The notes under the pieces were generated by a model. It made no database searches. It saw only the letters and a program-made list of their open reading frames with translations, and was not told the DNA's origin. This document shows positions 18,042 to 26,570 of a stretch of 64,000 bases of DNA, in pieces (position 1 is the stretch's first letter; each line of letters starts with the position of its first letter). The stretch covers positions 744,001 through 808,000 of the forward strand of contig NZ_QQTY01000001.1 of the NCBI RefSeq assembly GCF_003670115.1. Direction: 5' to 3'. Made by a program: the position numbers and the translations under genes. The DNA comes from Natronorubrum halophilum. Its GTDB lineage: Archaea; Halobacteriota; Halobacteria; Halobacteriales; Natrialbaceae.

Positions 18042-18704
18042 TTACTCCGCAGCGCAGATCTCGACGAAGTTCCGCAGAATCCGGAGCCCGGTCTCGCCGC
18101 TCTTTTCCGGGTGAAACTGGGTTCCAAAGACGTTGCCCTCCTCGTTGGCGACGATCGACGGGAACTCGAGTTCGTAATCGGTCGTCGCGACCGTCGCACC
18201 CTCGTCGTCGGGAACCGCGTAGTAGGAGTGGACGAAGTAGGCGTACTGTCCATCGACACCGGCCACGAGCGGATGGTCACGCTCTACGTCCAACTCGTTC
18301 CAACCCATGTGCGGAACCTTCTGTCCCTCGGTAAACCGGACGTTAGTGCCCGGAACCAAATCGAGCCCCCGGACCGCGGACTCGCCGTCGTTTTCGCCCT
18401 CCTCACTGCTCGTCAGGAGCATCTGCATGCCGAGACAGATCCCGAACAGTGGGGTTCCGGATTCGGCGACCTCGAGGAGGTCCTCGCGGAGCGGGTCGGC
18501 GTTCTCGACGCCCTCGCGGAACGCGCCGACGCCGGGCAGAACGACGCCGTCGGCCGCGGCGAATGCCTCCGGATCGTCGGTAATCTCGACGTCGGCACCC
18601 GCGCGCTCTAAGCCGCGAGTGACGCTTCGCAGGTTCCCCAGCCCGTAATCGACGATGACAACCGAGGCGAGAGACTGCTCACTGGAAGACGTAACAGTGC
18701 TCAT
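18042..18704 (-). CDS. hisH: imidazole glycerol phosphate synthase subunit HisH
   Basis: This 220-residue class-I glutaminase delivers ammonia to HisF for imidazole glycerol phosphate formation in histidine synthesis. Motifs are VDYGLGNLRSV at the N-terminus, nucleophile GICLGMQ, HSYYAVP and the His-Glu pair in QFHPEKSG. Length is standard apart from about 12 extra N-terminal residues. Other his genes are not in the window, in line with dispersed histidine genes in haloarchaea. A 5-copy tandem repeat lies just upstream of its start. Confidence 0.95.
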   Translation of the reverse strand: MSTVTSSSEQSLASVVIVDYGLGNLRSVTRGLERAGADVEITDDPEAFAAADGVVLPGVGAFREGVENADPLREDLLEVAESGTPLFGICLGMQMLLTSSEEGENDGESAVRGLDLVPGTNVRFTEGQKVPHMGWNELDVERDHPLVAGVDGQYAYFVHSYYAVPDDEGATVATTDYELEFPSIVANEEGNVFGTQFHPEKSGETGLRILRNFVEICAAE

Positions 18705-18764
18705 ACCGGTACTCGGTGGGCCGCGTTCAAGTGCATTGCTCTTCGTGTAATCGTCTCGGGATCG

Positions 18765-18863
18765 ACTCCCACAACCCGCGGCGGACTCCTACAACCCGCA
18801 GCAGAACCCTACAATCGAAGCAGAACCCCACAACCCGTAGCGGACTCCCACAACCCGCAGTGA
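18765..18863. repeat. five-unit 20-bp tandem repeat
   Basis: Five head-to-tail units occupy 18765-18784, 18785-18804, 18805-18823, 18824-18843 and 18844-18863. The consensus is ACTCCCACAACCCGCAGCGG; the third unit is 19 bp and the most divergent. The array fills most of the 165-bp interval between the start of hisH and the end of the uracil-DNA glycosylase gene, both on the minus strand. It is therefore in the hisH upstream region and also the glycosylase 3' region. Confidence 0.88.
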
Positions 18864-18869
18864 CGCGAC

Positions 18870-19466
18870 TCAAAACCCATCAAGTCGCGTCTGTCCACCC
18901 TCGGAACCCTCCACGTCGGCGAGCTCGGCCGCCCGTTGCAGCGCGTTCTCGAACGTCTCCTCCTGGCTCCGGTCGTAGAGCGTCGCCGCCGGGTGGATGC
19001 AGATCAGTACCCGCCGCGGCGTGCCCTCGATGCGAACGTCCTCGACCGATCCCGCTTCCTTCGTGACCGCCACGGAGCGACCCAGCAGGTGCTCGCTGGG
19101 GACCTTCCCAAGGGTGACGATCACGTCCGGATCCAACCGGTCGAGTTCCCGCTCGAGGTAGCCGCGACAGTTCTCGAGTTCCGCTTTGTGGGGATCGCGG
19201 TTCTCCGGCGGTCGACAGCGTACGCAGTTGGTGATGCGGATATCATCGCGCGCGAGTCCGACGGTGCGGAGACCGTCGTCGAGTACCGTCCCGCTACGTC
19301 CGACGAAGGGTTCACCGTCGGCGTCCTCCTGTGCGCCCGGCCCCTCGCCGACGAACACCATGTCGGCGTCCTCGGGACCGGTTCCGTTGACGATTCGACT
19401 TCGAGAGTCCACGAGCGCCGGACAGCGCGTACACTCGGTTACGCAGAGATCCTCCATCTCTCCCAT
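18870..19466 (-). CDS. family-4 uracil-DNA glycosylase
   Basis: This 198-residue enzyme excises uracil from DNA, a common cytosine-deamination lesion. It has N-terminal CTRC and later NCVRC...C cysteines for the family's 4Fe-4S cluster, motif GEGPGAQEDADG (the water-activating loop) and the C-terminal HPAA motif. Start codons at 19466 and 19457 are both possible. Immediately downstream is the tandem repeat array. Confidence 0.92.
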   Translation of the reverse strand: MGEMEDLCVTECTRCPALVDSRSRIVNGTGPEDADMVFVGEGPGAQEDADGEPFVGRSGTVLDDGLRTVGLARDDIRITNCVRCRPPENRDPHKAELENCRGYLERELDRLDPDVIVTLGKVPSEHLLGRSVAVTKEAGSVEDVRIEGTPRRVLICIHPAATLYDRSQEETFENALQRAAELADVEGSEGGQTRLDGF

Positions 19467-19576
19467 AGTAGTGGCTCAAACGGCCGCCTACTACGTCTTT
19501 CGGGTCGCAGATGCGTATCGTCTGCGGGATGTGACCGTAGTATCTAGCTTCGGGATGTGATCGTGAATCCGCGATT

Positions 19577-20143
19577 TTACTCGCGTGACCTGACGTACGA
19601 ATCGCCCGCTCGAGCGGCCTGTCGGGCGACGCGAAGCGGCTCCGGGCGACCGCCGGCGGGCGTGAACGTCCGTACGACCGCCGCTGCGTCGTCGGCATCG
19701 CAACCGATGTGTCTGACGTAGACCGTTTCGTCGTTGACCGACAGCTGTCGACGGTCGGGAAGGGAGCGATACGTCTCGAGGCGCTCGGCGCGCTCGGTGC
19801 CGGAAAACGCGTCGTGGATGCCGTCCTCGAGACCGTCGCTCGCCTCGAAGGAGACGGCGATCACCGGTCGCTCGGCGGCCTCGTGAATCCGCGAGCACTC
19901 GAGCAGGTTGTACCACGCGGGTGCGATCGCGCCGAGCAGCACGTACCGGACGTCCGGACGGCAGAGTTCGCCGACGAGCGCCAGAACGGCGTCGGTCGCG
20001 TCGGTCCCGCCGACGGTACACGAGCGGTAGGCGAGTCCGTCGAGGACGCCGTCGGCACGAACGACAGCGCCGGCGAGCGTGCTCCGGTCGTTGTCAGGGT
20101 GGAACGACTCGGCGATACCCACCGCTCGCACCCCGCGTTTCAT
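19577..20143 (-). CDS. DUF99 family protein
   Basis: This 188-residue protein belongs to the archaeal DUF99 family, related in fold to endonuclease V, with the hallmark VRAVGIAESF at its N-terminus and VRADGVLDGLAY shortly after. Members have been described as endonucleases acting on deaminated bases, which fits its position beside a uracil-DNA glycosylase, but no activity can be read from this sequence alone. The ATG at 20143 is 4 nt after the stop of the DUF5786 gene, so the two form an operon. Confidence 0.82.
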   Translation of the reverse strand: MKRGVRAVGIAESFHPDNDRSTLAGAVVRADGVLDGLAYRSCTVGGTDATDAVLALVGELCRPDVRYVLLGAIAPAWYNLLECSRIHEAAERPVIAVSFEASDGLEDGIHDAFSGTERAERLETYRSLPDRRQLSVNDETVYVRHIGCDADDAAAVVRTFTPAGGRPEPLRVARQAARAGDSYVRSRE

Positions 20144-20147
20144 CGGA

Positions 20148-20321
20148 TCAGGTCTCGTCTTTGATCTCTTTGAGCCGATCGAGCAACTCGTCGCTCGACG
20201 CGCCGTTTTCGAACTCGATCTCTCCGTTGTGGTCGTTTTCGTCGGATCGTACCCCGTTGGTGTCGTCAAAATCAGCCTCGACTTCCTGTTGCTCGGATTC
20301 GTCGTAGCTTCCGAATCCCAT
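20148..20321 (-). CDS. DUF5786 family small protein
   Basis: This 57-residue acidic protein starts MGFGSYDESEQQEVEADFDD and ends in a predicted amphipathic helix LLDRLKEIKDE, the signature of the haloarchaeal DUF5786 family. It is the first gene of a two-gene operon with DUF99 (4-nt gap). It lies below the usual ORF length cutoff. Its function is unknown; the DNA-repair context of its neighbours is suggestive only. Confidence 0.85.
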   Translation of the reverse strand: MGFGSYDESEQQEVEADFDDTNGVRSDENDHNGEIEFENGASSDELLDRLKEIKDET

Positions 20322-20509
20322 ACGGTGTTCCCTTCGTGCTTACGGGTGAAAAATCTCGCGGTCGCGCAGTCCCTCGTCGGTCGCGATAGGCCCTCGTCAC
20401 CGGTGTGGGCCTCCTACGTCGGGTTTACGATCTGCGAACCGAGCTCACGACCGGCGAACGGGCGGGTACGGACGGCACCATTTTGAGCCCGGCGCTCGAC
20501 GCTTCGCGT

Positions 20510-21157
20510 ATGGAAGTCCATCACGTCACCGAGGGCGCGGAGACGTTCACCTGCAACGCCTTTCTCGCGATCGGCGAGGAAACGACGCTGGTCGACGCCG
20601 GCGCGTGGGACGGTATCGTCGATGAAATTCGAACGCACACGGACGAGATCGACGCCGTCGTTATCACCCACCAGCACGGCGATCACGTCGCCCAGCTCGA
20701 GGCCGTCGTGGACGCCTTCGACCCCGACGTATACGCCTACGACGACCATCCGACTCGCACCCACGAACTCGAGGACGGCGATACGGTGACGATCGGCGAC
20801 GAGTCGTTCGACGTGGTCTACACGCCGGGACACGCCGACGATCACGTCTCGTTCGTCTCGGACAGCTCGCTGTTCTCCGGAGACGTGGCCGTCCACGACG
20901 ACGGCGCGTTCGAGTACGGGAGTTTCGGCCGCACCGATATGGCCGGTCAGTCCCGCGAGCGACTCATCGAGAGCCTCGAAGAACTGCTCGAGCGCATGCC
21001 GAACGGCGGTCGCGCGAGTTCCGAGCGAAGCGAGTCTCCCGGCGTCGAACACATGTACTCGGGTCACGGCGGCGTCTTCCACGGCGACGTACGGGACGTG
21101 GTCGAGACGGGGCTCGAACGAGCCGAAAAGCGGGAACCGAAGTATCCCGACGAGTAA
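20510..21157 (+). CDS. metallo-beta-lactamase fold hydrolase
   Basis: This 215-residue protein has the metal-binding motif THQHGDH (HxHxDH), a later VYTPGHADDH and YSGHGG, consistent with a dinuclear-metal hydrolase of the glyoxalase II-like group. The ATG at 20510 is preferred over an upstream frame. A Ser/Arg/Glu-rich insert (NGGRASSERSESPG, about residues 164-177) interrupts a helix-strand junction between LLERMP and VEHMYSGHG; it looks like an in-frame insertion of intergenic-type repeat sequence. Confidence 0.85.
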   Translation: MEVHHVTEGAETFTCNAFLAIGEETTLVDAGAWDGIVDEIRTHTDEIDAVVITHQHGDHVAQLEAVVDAFDPDVYAYDDHPTRTHELEDGDTVTIGDESFDVVYTPGHADDHVSFVSDSSLFSGDVAVHDDGAFEYGSFGRTDMAGQSRERLIESLEELLERMPNGGRASSERSESPGVEHMYSGHGGVFHGDVRDVVETGLERAEKREPKYPDE

Positions 21158-21407
21158 CGGCGGGCGGCTCCCAAACGATATCGCGTCCGGAACGGTACCG
21201 CTGAACGTCGCGGCAAACAGACCGTGTCCGCGGAACGACACCGTCGAACGTCACGATAGTAACCGCCGAGAACTGCGATTGTAATAATCGCTGAGCGTCA
21301 CGAACGACAGCAGCCGCTGAGCACCACTACACGCGACCGCCGGTCCGGCGTCGAAACTGACGAGAGAGACGAGAACAGAACGAGAGACGAGCCGACCTCG
21401 TCGACGG

Positions 21408-21557
21408 TTATGCGGCTCGAGCTTCCTTCGCCTTCGGACGAAGGTTCTTGTAGCCGCACTTGCGGCAACTGTTTGCGCCCTTCGAGTTGCGGGCGTTACA
21501 GCGCATGCAGATCATCTTCTCGAGCGTCCGTTTTTCCGCGGCGTCGAAACTGGCCAT
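21408..21557 (-). CDS. rpl40e: large ribosomal subunit protein eL40
   Basis: This 49-residue protein matches archaeal L40e: [20 protein letters not shown] then [14 protein letters not shown], giving a four-cysteine zinc finger in a Lys/Arg-rich chain. A TATA-like ACATATAACC (complement, around 21581-21585) is about 26 nt from the start, as in leaderless transcripts. It lies below the usual ORF cutoff. About 250 bp of non-coding DNA separates it from the lactamase-fold gene. Confidence 0.95.
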   Translation of the reverse strand: MASFDAAEKRTLEKMICMRCNARNSKGANSCRKCGYKNLRPKAKEARAA

Positions 21558-21624
21558 ACCGCAGGTTACCCGGTCGGACATATAACCGCTGTGATTGCCA
21601 GCCGGCGGGTCCGACGGCCGGTCG

Positions 21625-22149
21625 CTACTCGTCCGTCGCGTCTTCGGCCCCTTCCTCGGCCAGATAGTCCGCCTGTACGGCGACGACCTCGCTCGAGTCC
21701 GTACACTCGCTGTATCGTCGAAGGGGCTCCTCGTTGAGCGTGAGGAAGGTCTCGCCCCACCGAAACGGCTCGAGGAGGTCCGCAGCGCGCTCGTACTCGT
21801 CGAAGATGCAACACGCGCTCGCGAGCGCCTCGACGGTCGTCAGTCGAAACGGACGACCGTAGTTGACGGGATTGGCGGCGACGAGGAAGGGGAGCGCCCG
21901 ATGGACGCCGTTCATTCGGAACGACGCCGATTCGGCGGACTCCCACGAGCAATCGAGCGCGACGAGCGTCCCGAGGCCGTCCTCGGCGTCAGCCGGCGAA
22001 AGCGCCCGGTCGGCGTGGGGATTGAGGACGACGCCGTAGGGGACCTGCTCCATCCGCCGGTAGAGGGTCGCCTCGTCGAACTTCTCGAGGCGGCGCGCGG
22101 TGCACTTCTTCGGATCGTCGTCACCCTCGTAGTAGACGTGACACTCCAC
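21625..22149 (-). CDS. Tsr3-type rRNA aminocarboxypropyltransferase
   Basis: This 174-residue protein belongs to the DUF367/Tsr3 family, which adds an aminocarboxypropyl group from SAM to a methyl-pseudouridine of small-subunit rRNA. It shows the [13 protein letters not shown] and [17 protein letters not shown] motifs and a [12 protein letters not shown] segment. I use GTG at 22149, where the family sequence ([16 protein letters not shown]) begins; the upstream Arg-rich frame is discounted. It is next to eL40, a ribosome-related pairing. Confidence 0.9.
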   Translation of the reverse strand: MECHVYYEGDDDPKKCTARRLEKFDEATLYRRMEQVPYGVVLNPHADRALSPADAEDGLGTLVALDCSWESAESASFRMNGVHRALPFLVAANPVNYGRPFRLTTVEALASACCIFDEYERAADLLEPFRWGETFLTLNEEPLRRYSECTDSSEVVAVQADYLAEEGAEDATDE

Positions 22150-22264
22150 GGTCGTCCGTAGGGGGAGCCGAGAGAAAAGGCGTGCGAAACGAAGGCGTGC
22201 GGAACGCCCCGGAAGCGAGCCACAGCGGGCGGTTATCAGTCCTCGCAGACCGCCTCGCCGCTGA

Positions 22265-24064
22265 TCAGTCCTCGTGAATCGTCTCACCGCGATTGAGTCG
22301 CGCGGCGATCGAAAACGTCTGCTCCGCCTCCCGGCGAGTCGGACCGTGTGCGGCCATGTAGCGGGCGGTCCCGACGAGCGGAACGCGACGCCGTGGTTCC
22401 GGGCCGGTGACGGACTCCGATTGCGGTCCCGCTCGATCCTGTAACTCGAACTGTCGGAACGCCGCCTCGAGGTTCTGGAGCGTGTGGAAACCGGCGTCCT
22501 CGCGAAGCAGTCCGTGGCCCAGCGTGCGTTTCAACGCCGCCGGATCGCCGCCGCAATCGAAGAACTCGCCGACCAGCCGTCCGGCTTCGTTCACCTCGCC
22601 TTCGGTATCGAACGTCTCGAGGAGGTCCTCAAGGATCACGTCCGGATCGCGCCCGGTGTCGTTGTCGCCGGGAGCGGGAATCGGCGCAGGCGGCGTGTTG
22701 AGGAACCGATCGAGGTAGACGTTGATGGCGGCGTCGAAGACGCCCCGGTAGAGCTCCACCGCGTCCGTCCGTCGCGTACTCCGGTGGACGGCGTTCGCGT
22801 ACGTGAACGTGTGGTGGACGGTGTTCCAGTCGCTGAACTCGTTTGCGGTGCCGAACTGCGCGACGCGCGTGCCGGCGGCGGCGGCCACTTCGGCGGCGAG
22901 TTCCTCGGTAGTCCCACCCCCGCGAACGGCGTCCGCGAGCGCATCGACGATGGCTTCGGGATCATCTCCGAGCAGCGTCTCCTGAAAGTCGCTCGGCGGA
23001 GACCAGGCGTTCCCCGCCCCCGCACTCGCGAGATCCTCGAGCCCGCTCGTCTCCGTCACGTTGCCGCCGTAGACGTCCTCGAGCAACGCGACGAGATCGA
23101 TCGGCTGTCGCCACGACGATCGCTCGTCGCTCCGCGCGGCGGTGACGAGCGGCTCGATCAGGCTCGACAACGCCGCATCAGCGTGATCCCAACCCACGTG
23201 CTCGAGGCTCTCGAAGGCCGTGTTGGTGAAATCGAGCACGTGTCCGGTCGAGAGATACGGATGGTCGGTCGCGGCGGCGAGGATCAGTTCGGCGACCTCG
23301 GCTTCGGACCTCCCCGACGCGATCGTGGTGTGAAGACAGCGCTCCGCACCGTCTCGATCACGGACCTCGACGCAGTCTCGGAACCACGACTTCAGCCGGT
23401 CGAACGCGACCTCGTCCGTCGAAAACGACGGCTGCTCGAAGTTCGGCGGTTCGCCCGCACAGTCGTTCGCCACGCTGCGAACGCCGGTGTACAGCGCTCG
23501 CTTTCGATCCTCGGGTTCGAGGTCGTCGATCACGTTCGCCATGCAGCCGAGAATGGTCAGCCCCGGACCCCATCCCGATTCGCGGTACCGGGTACCGAAC
23601 TCGAGGGTCGTCGCCATCGGCTCCCGGTAGTCGACCCCAGCGTCGATAAGTCCAATCGTCGACTTCGCAACCACGAGTCGGAGATTCTCCTCGAGGCCGG
23701 TTTCGAGGCGCTCGGCCCAGTGCTCTGCGGGCGGTAGCTCACGCGACGGATTCGGATTCACGTAGACGGTGTCGTCCCGAATCCGAGTCGGATACGTCTG
23801 CACGTCGTCGGCCCACGGATCGAACGTGTCGCCACAGGAGAGTTCGAATCGCGCGTGGTGCCAGTGACAGGTGAGGATGCCGTCGTCGACGGTTCCTTCG
23901 ACCAGCGGGAACCCCATGTGCGGGCAGCGGTTGTTCACGGCCCGAACCTCGCCATCGGAGTAAAACACGGCGAGCGGCGTTCCGTCGATGCTCACCAGTT
24001 CGCGTCCCGTCTCCTCGAGGTCTGCCAGCGCAACGGCCGCCCGAAATTCATCTGCTGTCGCCAT
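22265..24064 (-). CDS. Rieske [2Fe-2S] protein with large helical C-terminal region
   Basis: This 599-residue protein has an N-terminal Rieske domain (residues about 1-105) with both cluster motifs, CPHMGFPL and CHWHHARF. About 480 residues of mainly helical sequence follow, rich in short motifs such as [14 protein letters not shown] and [10 protein letters not shown]. No oxygenase catalytic domain of the usual ring-hydroxylating type is recognisable, so this is not a standard dioxygenase. The ATG at 24064 is preferred to one 21 nt upstream. Function is unknown; the cluster suggests an electron-transfer or sensing role. Confidence is high for the Rieske part and low for the rest. Confidence 0.75.
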   Translation of the reverse strand: MATADEFRAAVALADLEETGRELVSIDGTPLAVFYSDGEVRAVNNRCPHMGFPLVEGTVDDGILTCHWHHARFELSCGDTFDPWADDVQTYPTRIRDDTVYVNPNPSRELPPAEHWAERLETGLEENLRLVVAKSTIGLIDAGVDYREPMATTLEFGTRYRESGWGPGLTILGCMANVIDDLEPEDRKRALYTGVRSVANDCAGEPPNFEQPSFSTDEVAFDRLKSWFRDCVEVRDRDGAERCLHTTIASGRSEAEVAELILAAATDHPYLSTGHVLDFTNTAFESLEHVGWDHADAALSSLIEPLVTAARSDERSSWRQPIDLVALLEDVYGGNVTETSGLEDLASAGAGNAWSPPSDFQETLLGDDPEAIVDALADAVRGGGTTEELAAEVAAAAGTRVAQFGTANEFSDWNTVHHTFTYANAVHRSTRRTDAVELYRGVFDAAINVYLDRFLNTPPAPIPAPGDNDTGRDPDVILEDLLETFDTEGEVNEAGRLVGEFFDCGGDPAALKRTLGHGLLREDAGFHTLQNLEAAFRQFELQDRAGPQSESVTGPEPRRRVPLVGTARYMAAHGPTRREAEQTFSIAARLNRGETIHED

Positions 24065-24236
24065 ACGAACGCTGTCGACGCACACGCGTGTAAGCGTTCG
24101 CTGAACGGAGCTATTGTATTTGAATCGACATGACGCTTCGACTGATCGAAACGGCTCCGATAGCCGCGGGTCTCGCGGCGAAGACCCATCGTTCGGAGTG
24201 GCACGTTTTTGGCGCTCGCGGCGAAACGGTCGAGGT

Positions 24237-24563
24237 ATGGATCCGACCGCCCTCGTTCGGCGATACTACGACGCGCTCGACGAGCACGACTACGAGACGC
24301 TCGAGGGTCTGCTCGCCCCCGACTTCGTCCAACGCCGACCCGATCGGACGCTCGAGAGTCGCGAGGCGTTCGTCCGCTTCATGCGCGACGACCGGCCGAA
24401 CCCGGACACGAGCCACGAACTCGAGGGAGTCCTCGCCGACGGCGACCGAGTCGCGGCCCGCGGCCGGGTGCTCGACGGCGAGACGGAACTGTTCGCCTTC
24501 GCGGACTTCTTCGACCTCGAGGACGGTCGGATCGAGCGACTCGAGACCTATAGTAGCCACTGA
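24237..24563 (+). CDS. SnoaL/NTF2-like protein
   Basis: This 108-residue protein has the NTF2-like cone fold pattern: MDPTALVRRYYDALDEHDYETLEGLLAPDFVQ, then alternating strands ending in FADFFDLEDGRIERLETY. Such proteins include ketosteroid isomerase-like enzymes and hydrolases, but no catalytic residue set is clear. The last four codons and the stop (TATAGTAGCCACTGA, 24549-24563) are the terminal repeat of a MITE-like element, so the natural C-terminus may have been replaced. Confidence 0.8.
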   Translation: MDPTALVRRYYDALDEHDYETLEGLLAPDFVQRRPDRTLESREAFVRFMRDDRPNPDTSHELEGVLADGDRVAARGRVLDGETELFAFADFFDLEDGRIERLETYSSH

Positions 24564-24672
24564 CAGTCAATGCACACCTGATCGCACGAGAGCAGCACGG
24601 TTCGGAGCGAACGGAGTGGGCGAGAACCGCGGCTGTGCAATGGGTGTGTAAATCGTTTCAATTGTTACTATA
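24549..24672. mobile_element. MITE-like palindromic element, copy 1
   Basis: This 124-bp element has imperfect terminal inverted repeats of about 39 bp, from TATAGTAGCCACTGACAG at the left to TTCAATTGTTACTATA at the right. Inside are GCACACCTGATCGCACGA and GGGTGTGTAAATCG. A loop of about 40 bp containing CGGTTCGGAGCGAACGGAGT (a common haloarchaeal repeat) separates the arms. A shorter copy is at 36951-37034 and a related right half at about 51470-51506. It has no ORF and could be a non-autonomous transposon or a structured termination element. Confidence 0.65.
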
Positions 24673-24728
24673 CTCGCGGTAGGTCGGTGCTTCGCAACTG
24701 AGTCCCGCCACAAAAGAGGGCATAGTAG

Positions 24729-24899
24729 CTAACAGAAGTGTACCCAGTACGTGTGCCCGTTCGAACACGTCACCTTCGTCTGCTCACCGAACGCTGCGAC
24801 GGAGCGACTGGGTTTCAGTTCGACGTCGTCGGGCACCGAAATACTCGTCTGCGTTGCACACTGTGGACATTTCACCTGTTGTATCGCGGTTACCTGCAT
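24729..24899 (-). CDS. small zinc-binding protein
   Basis: A 56-residue ORF starts at ATG 24899 and carries KCPQCATQ near the N-terminus and VTCSNGHTYWVHFC at the C-terminus, a plausible Cys4/Cys3His zinc site. A TATA-like element at 24933-24939 lies about 35 nt upstream of the start. The frame is too short for the routine ORF list but has normal codon use and a clear promoter. No family is recognised. Confidence 0.65.
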   Translation of the reverse strand: MQVTAIQQVKCPQCATQTSISVPDDVELKPSRSVAAFGEQTKVTCSNGHTYWVHFC

Positions 24900-25024
24900 C
24901 TTCTTTTCCCGTGTGTCCAGACGCCATGCTAGTATATAACACGTATTCAGGAAAACGATAGTAAGTCCGCTACTGGCCGAACGGTCGTGCCACCGCTCCG
25001 TTCACACTCGGCAACCGCCAGCGC

Positions 25025-26167
25025 TTATGCCGAGCAGTTGTTCGGCCCCAACTCGAGTTCCGCTCGTTCCTCGGGTGGTCGCTCCGTCACGCCGCGGTTC
25101 AGATCGATGATCTCCTCGTAGTTCGCCGGCTCCTCGCCGCTGTCCGCCATTCGATCCACGAAGTCGGCCTCCTCGAGTTCGAGCAGATCGATTCCAGTGC
25201 GCGCGTTTCTGACGGTCGTCGCGATCGCCTCGCCCGGCGCGCCGTGTTCGAACTCGCCGTCCGCGGTGACCGTGACGTGGCCCGGCAGAACGGTGAGTCC
25301 CTCCGGCTCGGCCAGGATCGTGCCATGCAACGTCCGGTAGAGCAGTTCCGCCCCTCGCTCGCCCTCGTCCTCGCTGAACTCGAGTTCCGTCCGCCCCACC
25401 GACTGGGTGTGCAGCGTGTCGGCGGTCAACAGCGCCTCGTCGTCGACGAGGAGATTGATCATCTCGGTCGTGTGCCCCGGCGCGGCCAGCGTCTTGAGTT
25501 CGCGCTCGCCGACGTCGAGGACCGCGTTACGCTCGAGCGACTCGAACTCAAGGTCGACGCCACGGTCGCCGGCCCGCTCGCCGAGGTAGTAGGGGACCTC
25601 GAGTCGGTCGGCGAGTTCCCGACCACCGGAAACGTGATCGGCGTGGACGTGCGTATCGATCACGCCCGCGATCGTAAGCCCGGCCTCCTCGGCGGCGATC
25701 TCGAACTCGTCGACGTCGCCGGTCGGGTCGACGACGACGGCCTCGCCCGTCGCGTCGCAGCCGACGACGTAGCCCAGACAGCCCTTCGCGCGACGCTGTA
25801 CCTGAACGATCGTCAACCGGTCGTCGACGTCGAGTTCGACGTGATCGTAGACGCCGCTCCAGCCTTTCATCCCGCCGTCGACGGTTTGGACGTCGTACTC
25901 GTCGGTGGCCGACTCGAGGTGCGTCGCTAAGTTGCCCGACGAAATCCCCTTCGCGCACGTGGTGATCACCCGCTCGGCGTCACCGACGAGGTCACGGAAC
26001 TCCTCGAGACGGCCGTCGAGATCCTCCTCCGGTCCGAACGGGAAGTGTAACGCGCCGGAAATGTGCCACGACTCGTAGCTCTCTTCGGGCCGCGTATCGA
26101 CGATGGCGAACTCGGTGCCCTCGTCCTGAAGGTCCGCGAGTCGATCAGCGGAGAGTGTGGTGACCAT
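25025..26167 (-). CDS. rhodanese-metallo-beta-lactamase fusion (persulfide dioxygenase-like)
   Basis: This 380-residue protein has an N-terminal rhodanese domain (residues about 1-110, with cysteine in TCAKGISS). A metallo-beta-lactamase domain follows with the motif DTHVHADHVSGG, then a late GLTVLPGH. This combination is typical of ETHE1/CstB-related persulfide dioxygenases, which oxidise glutathione- or CoA-persulfides in sulfide detoxification, although here rhodanese precedes the dioxygenase-like domain. The ATG at 26167 is preferred to the longer frame. The thiol carrier in a haloarchaeon is unknown. Confidence 0.85.
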   Translation of the reverse strand: MVTTLSADRLADLQDEGTEFAIVDTRPEESYESWHISGALHFPFGPEEDLDGRLEEFRDLVGDAERVITTCAKGISSGNLATHLESATDEYDVQTVDGGMKGWSGVYDHVELDVDDRLTIVQVQRRAKGCLGYVVGCDATGEAVVVDPTGDVDEFEIAAEEAGLTIAGVIDTHVHADHVSGGRELADRLEVPYYLGERAGDRGVDLEFESLERNAVLDVGERELKTLAAPGHTTEMINLLVDDEALLTADTLHTQSVGRTELEFSEDEGERGAELLYRTLHGTILAEPEGLTVLPGHVTVTADGEFEHGAPGEAIATTVRNARTGIDLLELEEADFVDRMADSGEEPANYEEIIDLNRGVTERPPEERAELELGPNNCSA

Positions 26168-26570
26168 AGCGGATCTACACCGGCATTCGACGTAAGTCTC
26201 GCCACGCACATGCCACCGAAACGAAACGCGGTTCCGCGCCTGCCCAGCGGTGTCGGATATCGATCGGCCGCCATCGCGTACAGACTCCCTGCATATAGCG
26301 GGAATCGGTCCCTCCACCCTCGAGGCCGGCCCATCACCTGAATGCGTGAGCGATCGTCGGCCTTCGACTCCTGATGGCGAAGTGCTAACGGCGGACCGGA
26401 GCAAGCTGACGGGTGATTTTTCTTTCGGCGGCCCTCGTCGCCGTCTCCGTCATCCCCACCGGCGGATTTACCCCGCGACCCGCCGGTAGCGGATTCGACG
26501 ACGACTCGACCGACCCGTTCGACGACCGAACATTCAACTAGGTTACCTACTAGCGGATTAACTACCACCT
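26168..26570. other. 403-bp divergent intergenic region
   Basis: No gene is supported; frames here are Arg-rich or lack a start context. The right end contains GGTTACCTAC about 26 nt before the ATG at 26571 as a weak TATA/BRE candidate. The left part should carry the promoter of the rhodanese fusion, but I see no clear TATA. Confidence 0.5.

Noticed and set aside
21158-21407. Weak CCGCTGAGCGTCACGA-like repeats between the lactamase-fold and eL40 genes
   Set aside because: The units are irregular in length and spacing and too degenerate to call as a repeat array by eye.
25025-26404. Longer start (26404) for the rhodanese fusion
   Set aside because: The added 79 residues are Ser/Arg-rich and precede the typical rhodanese start at ATG 26167.
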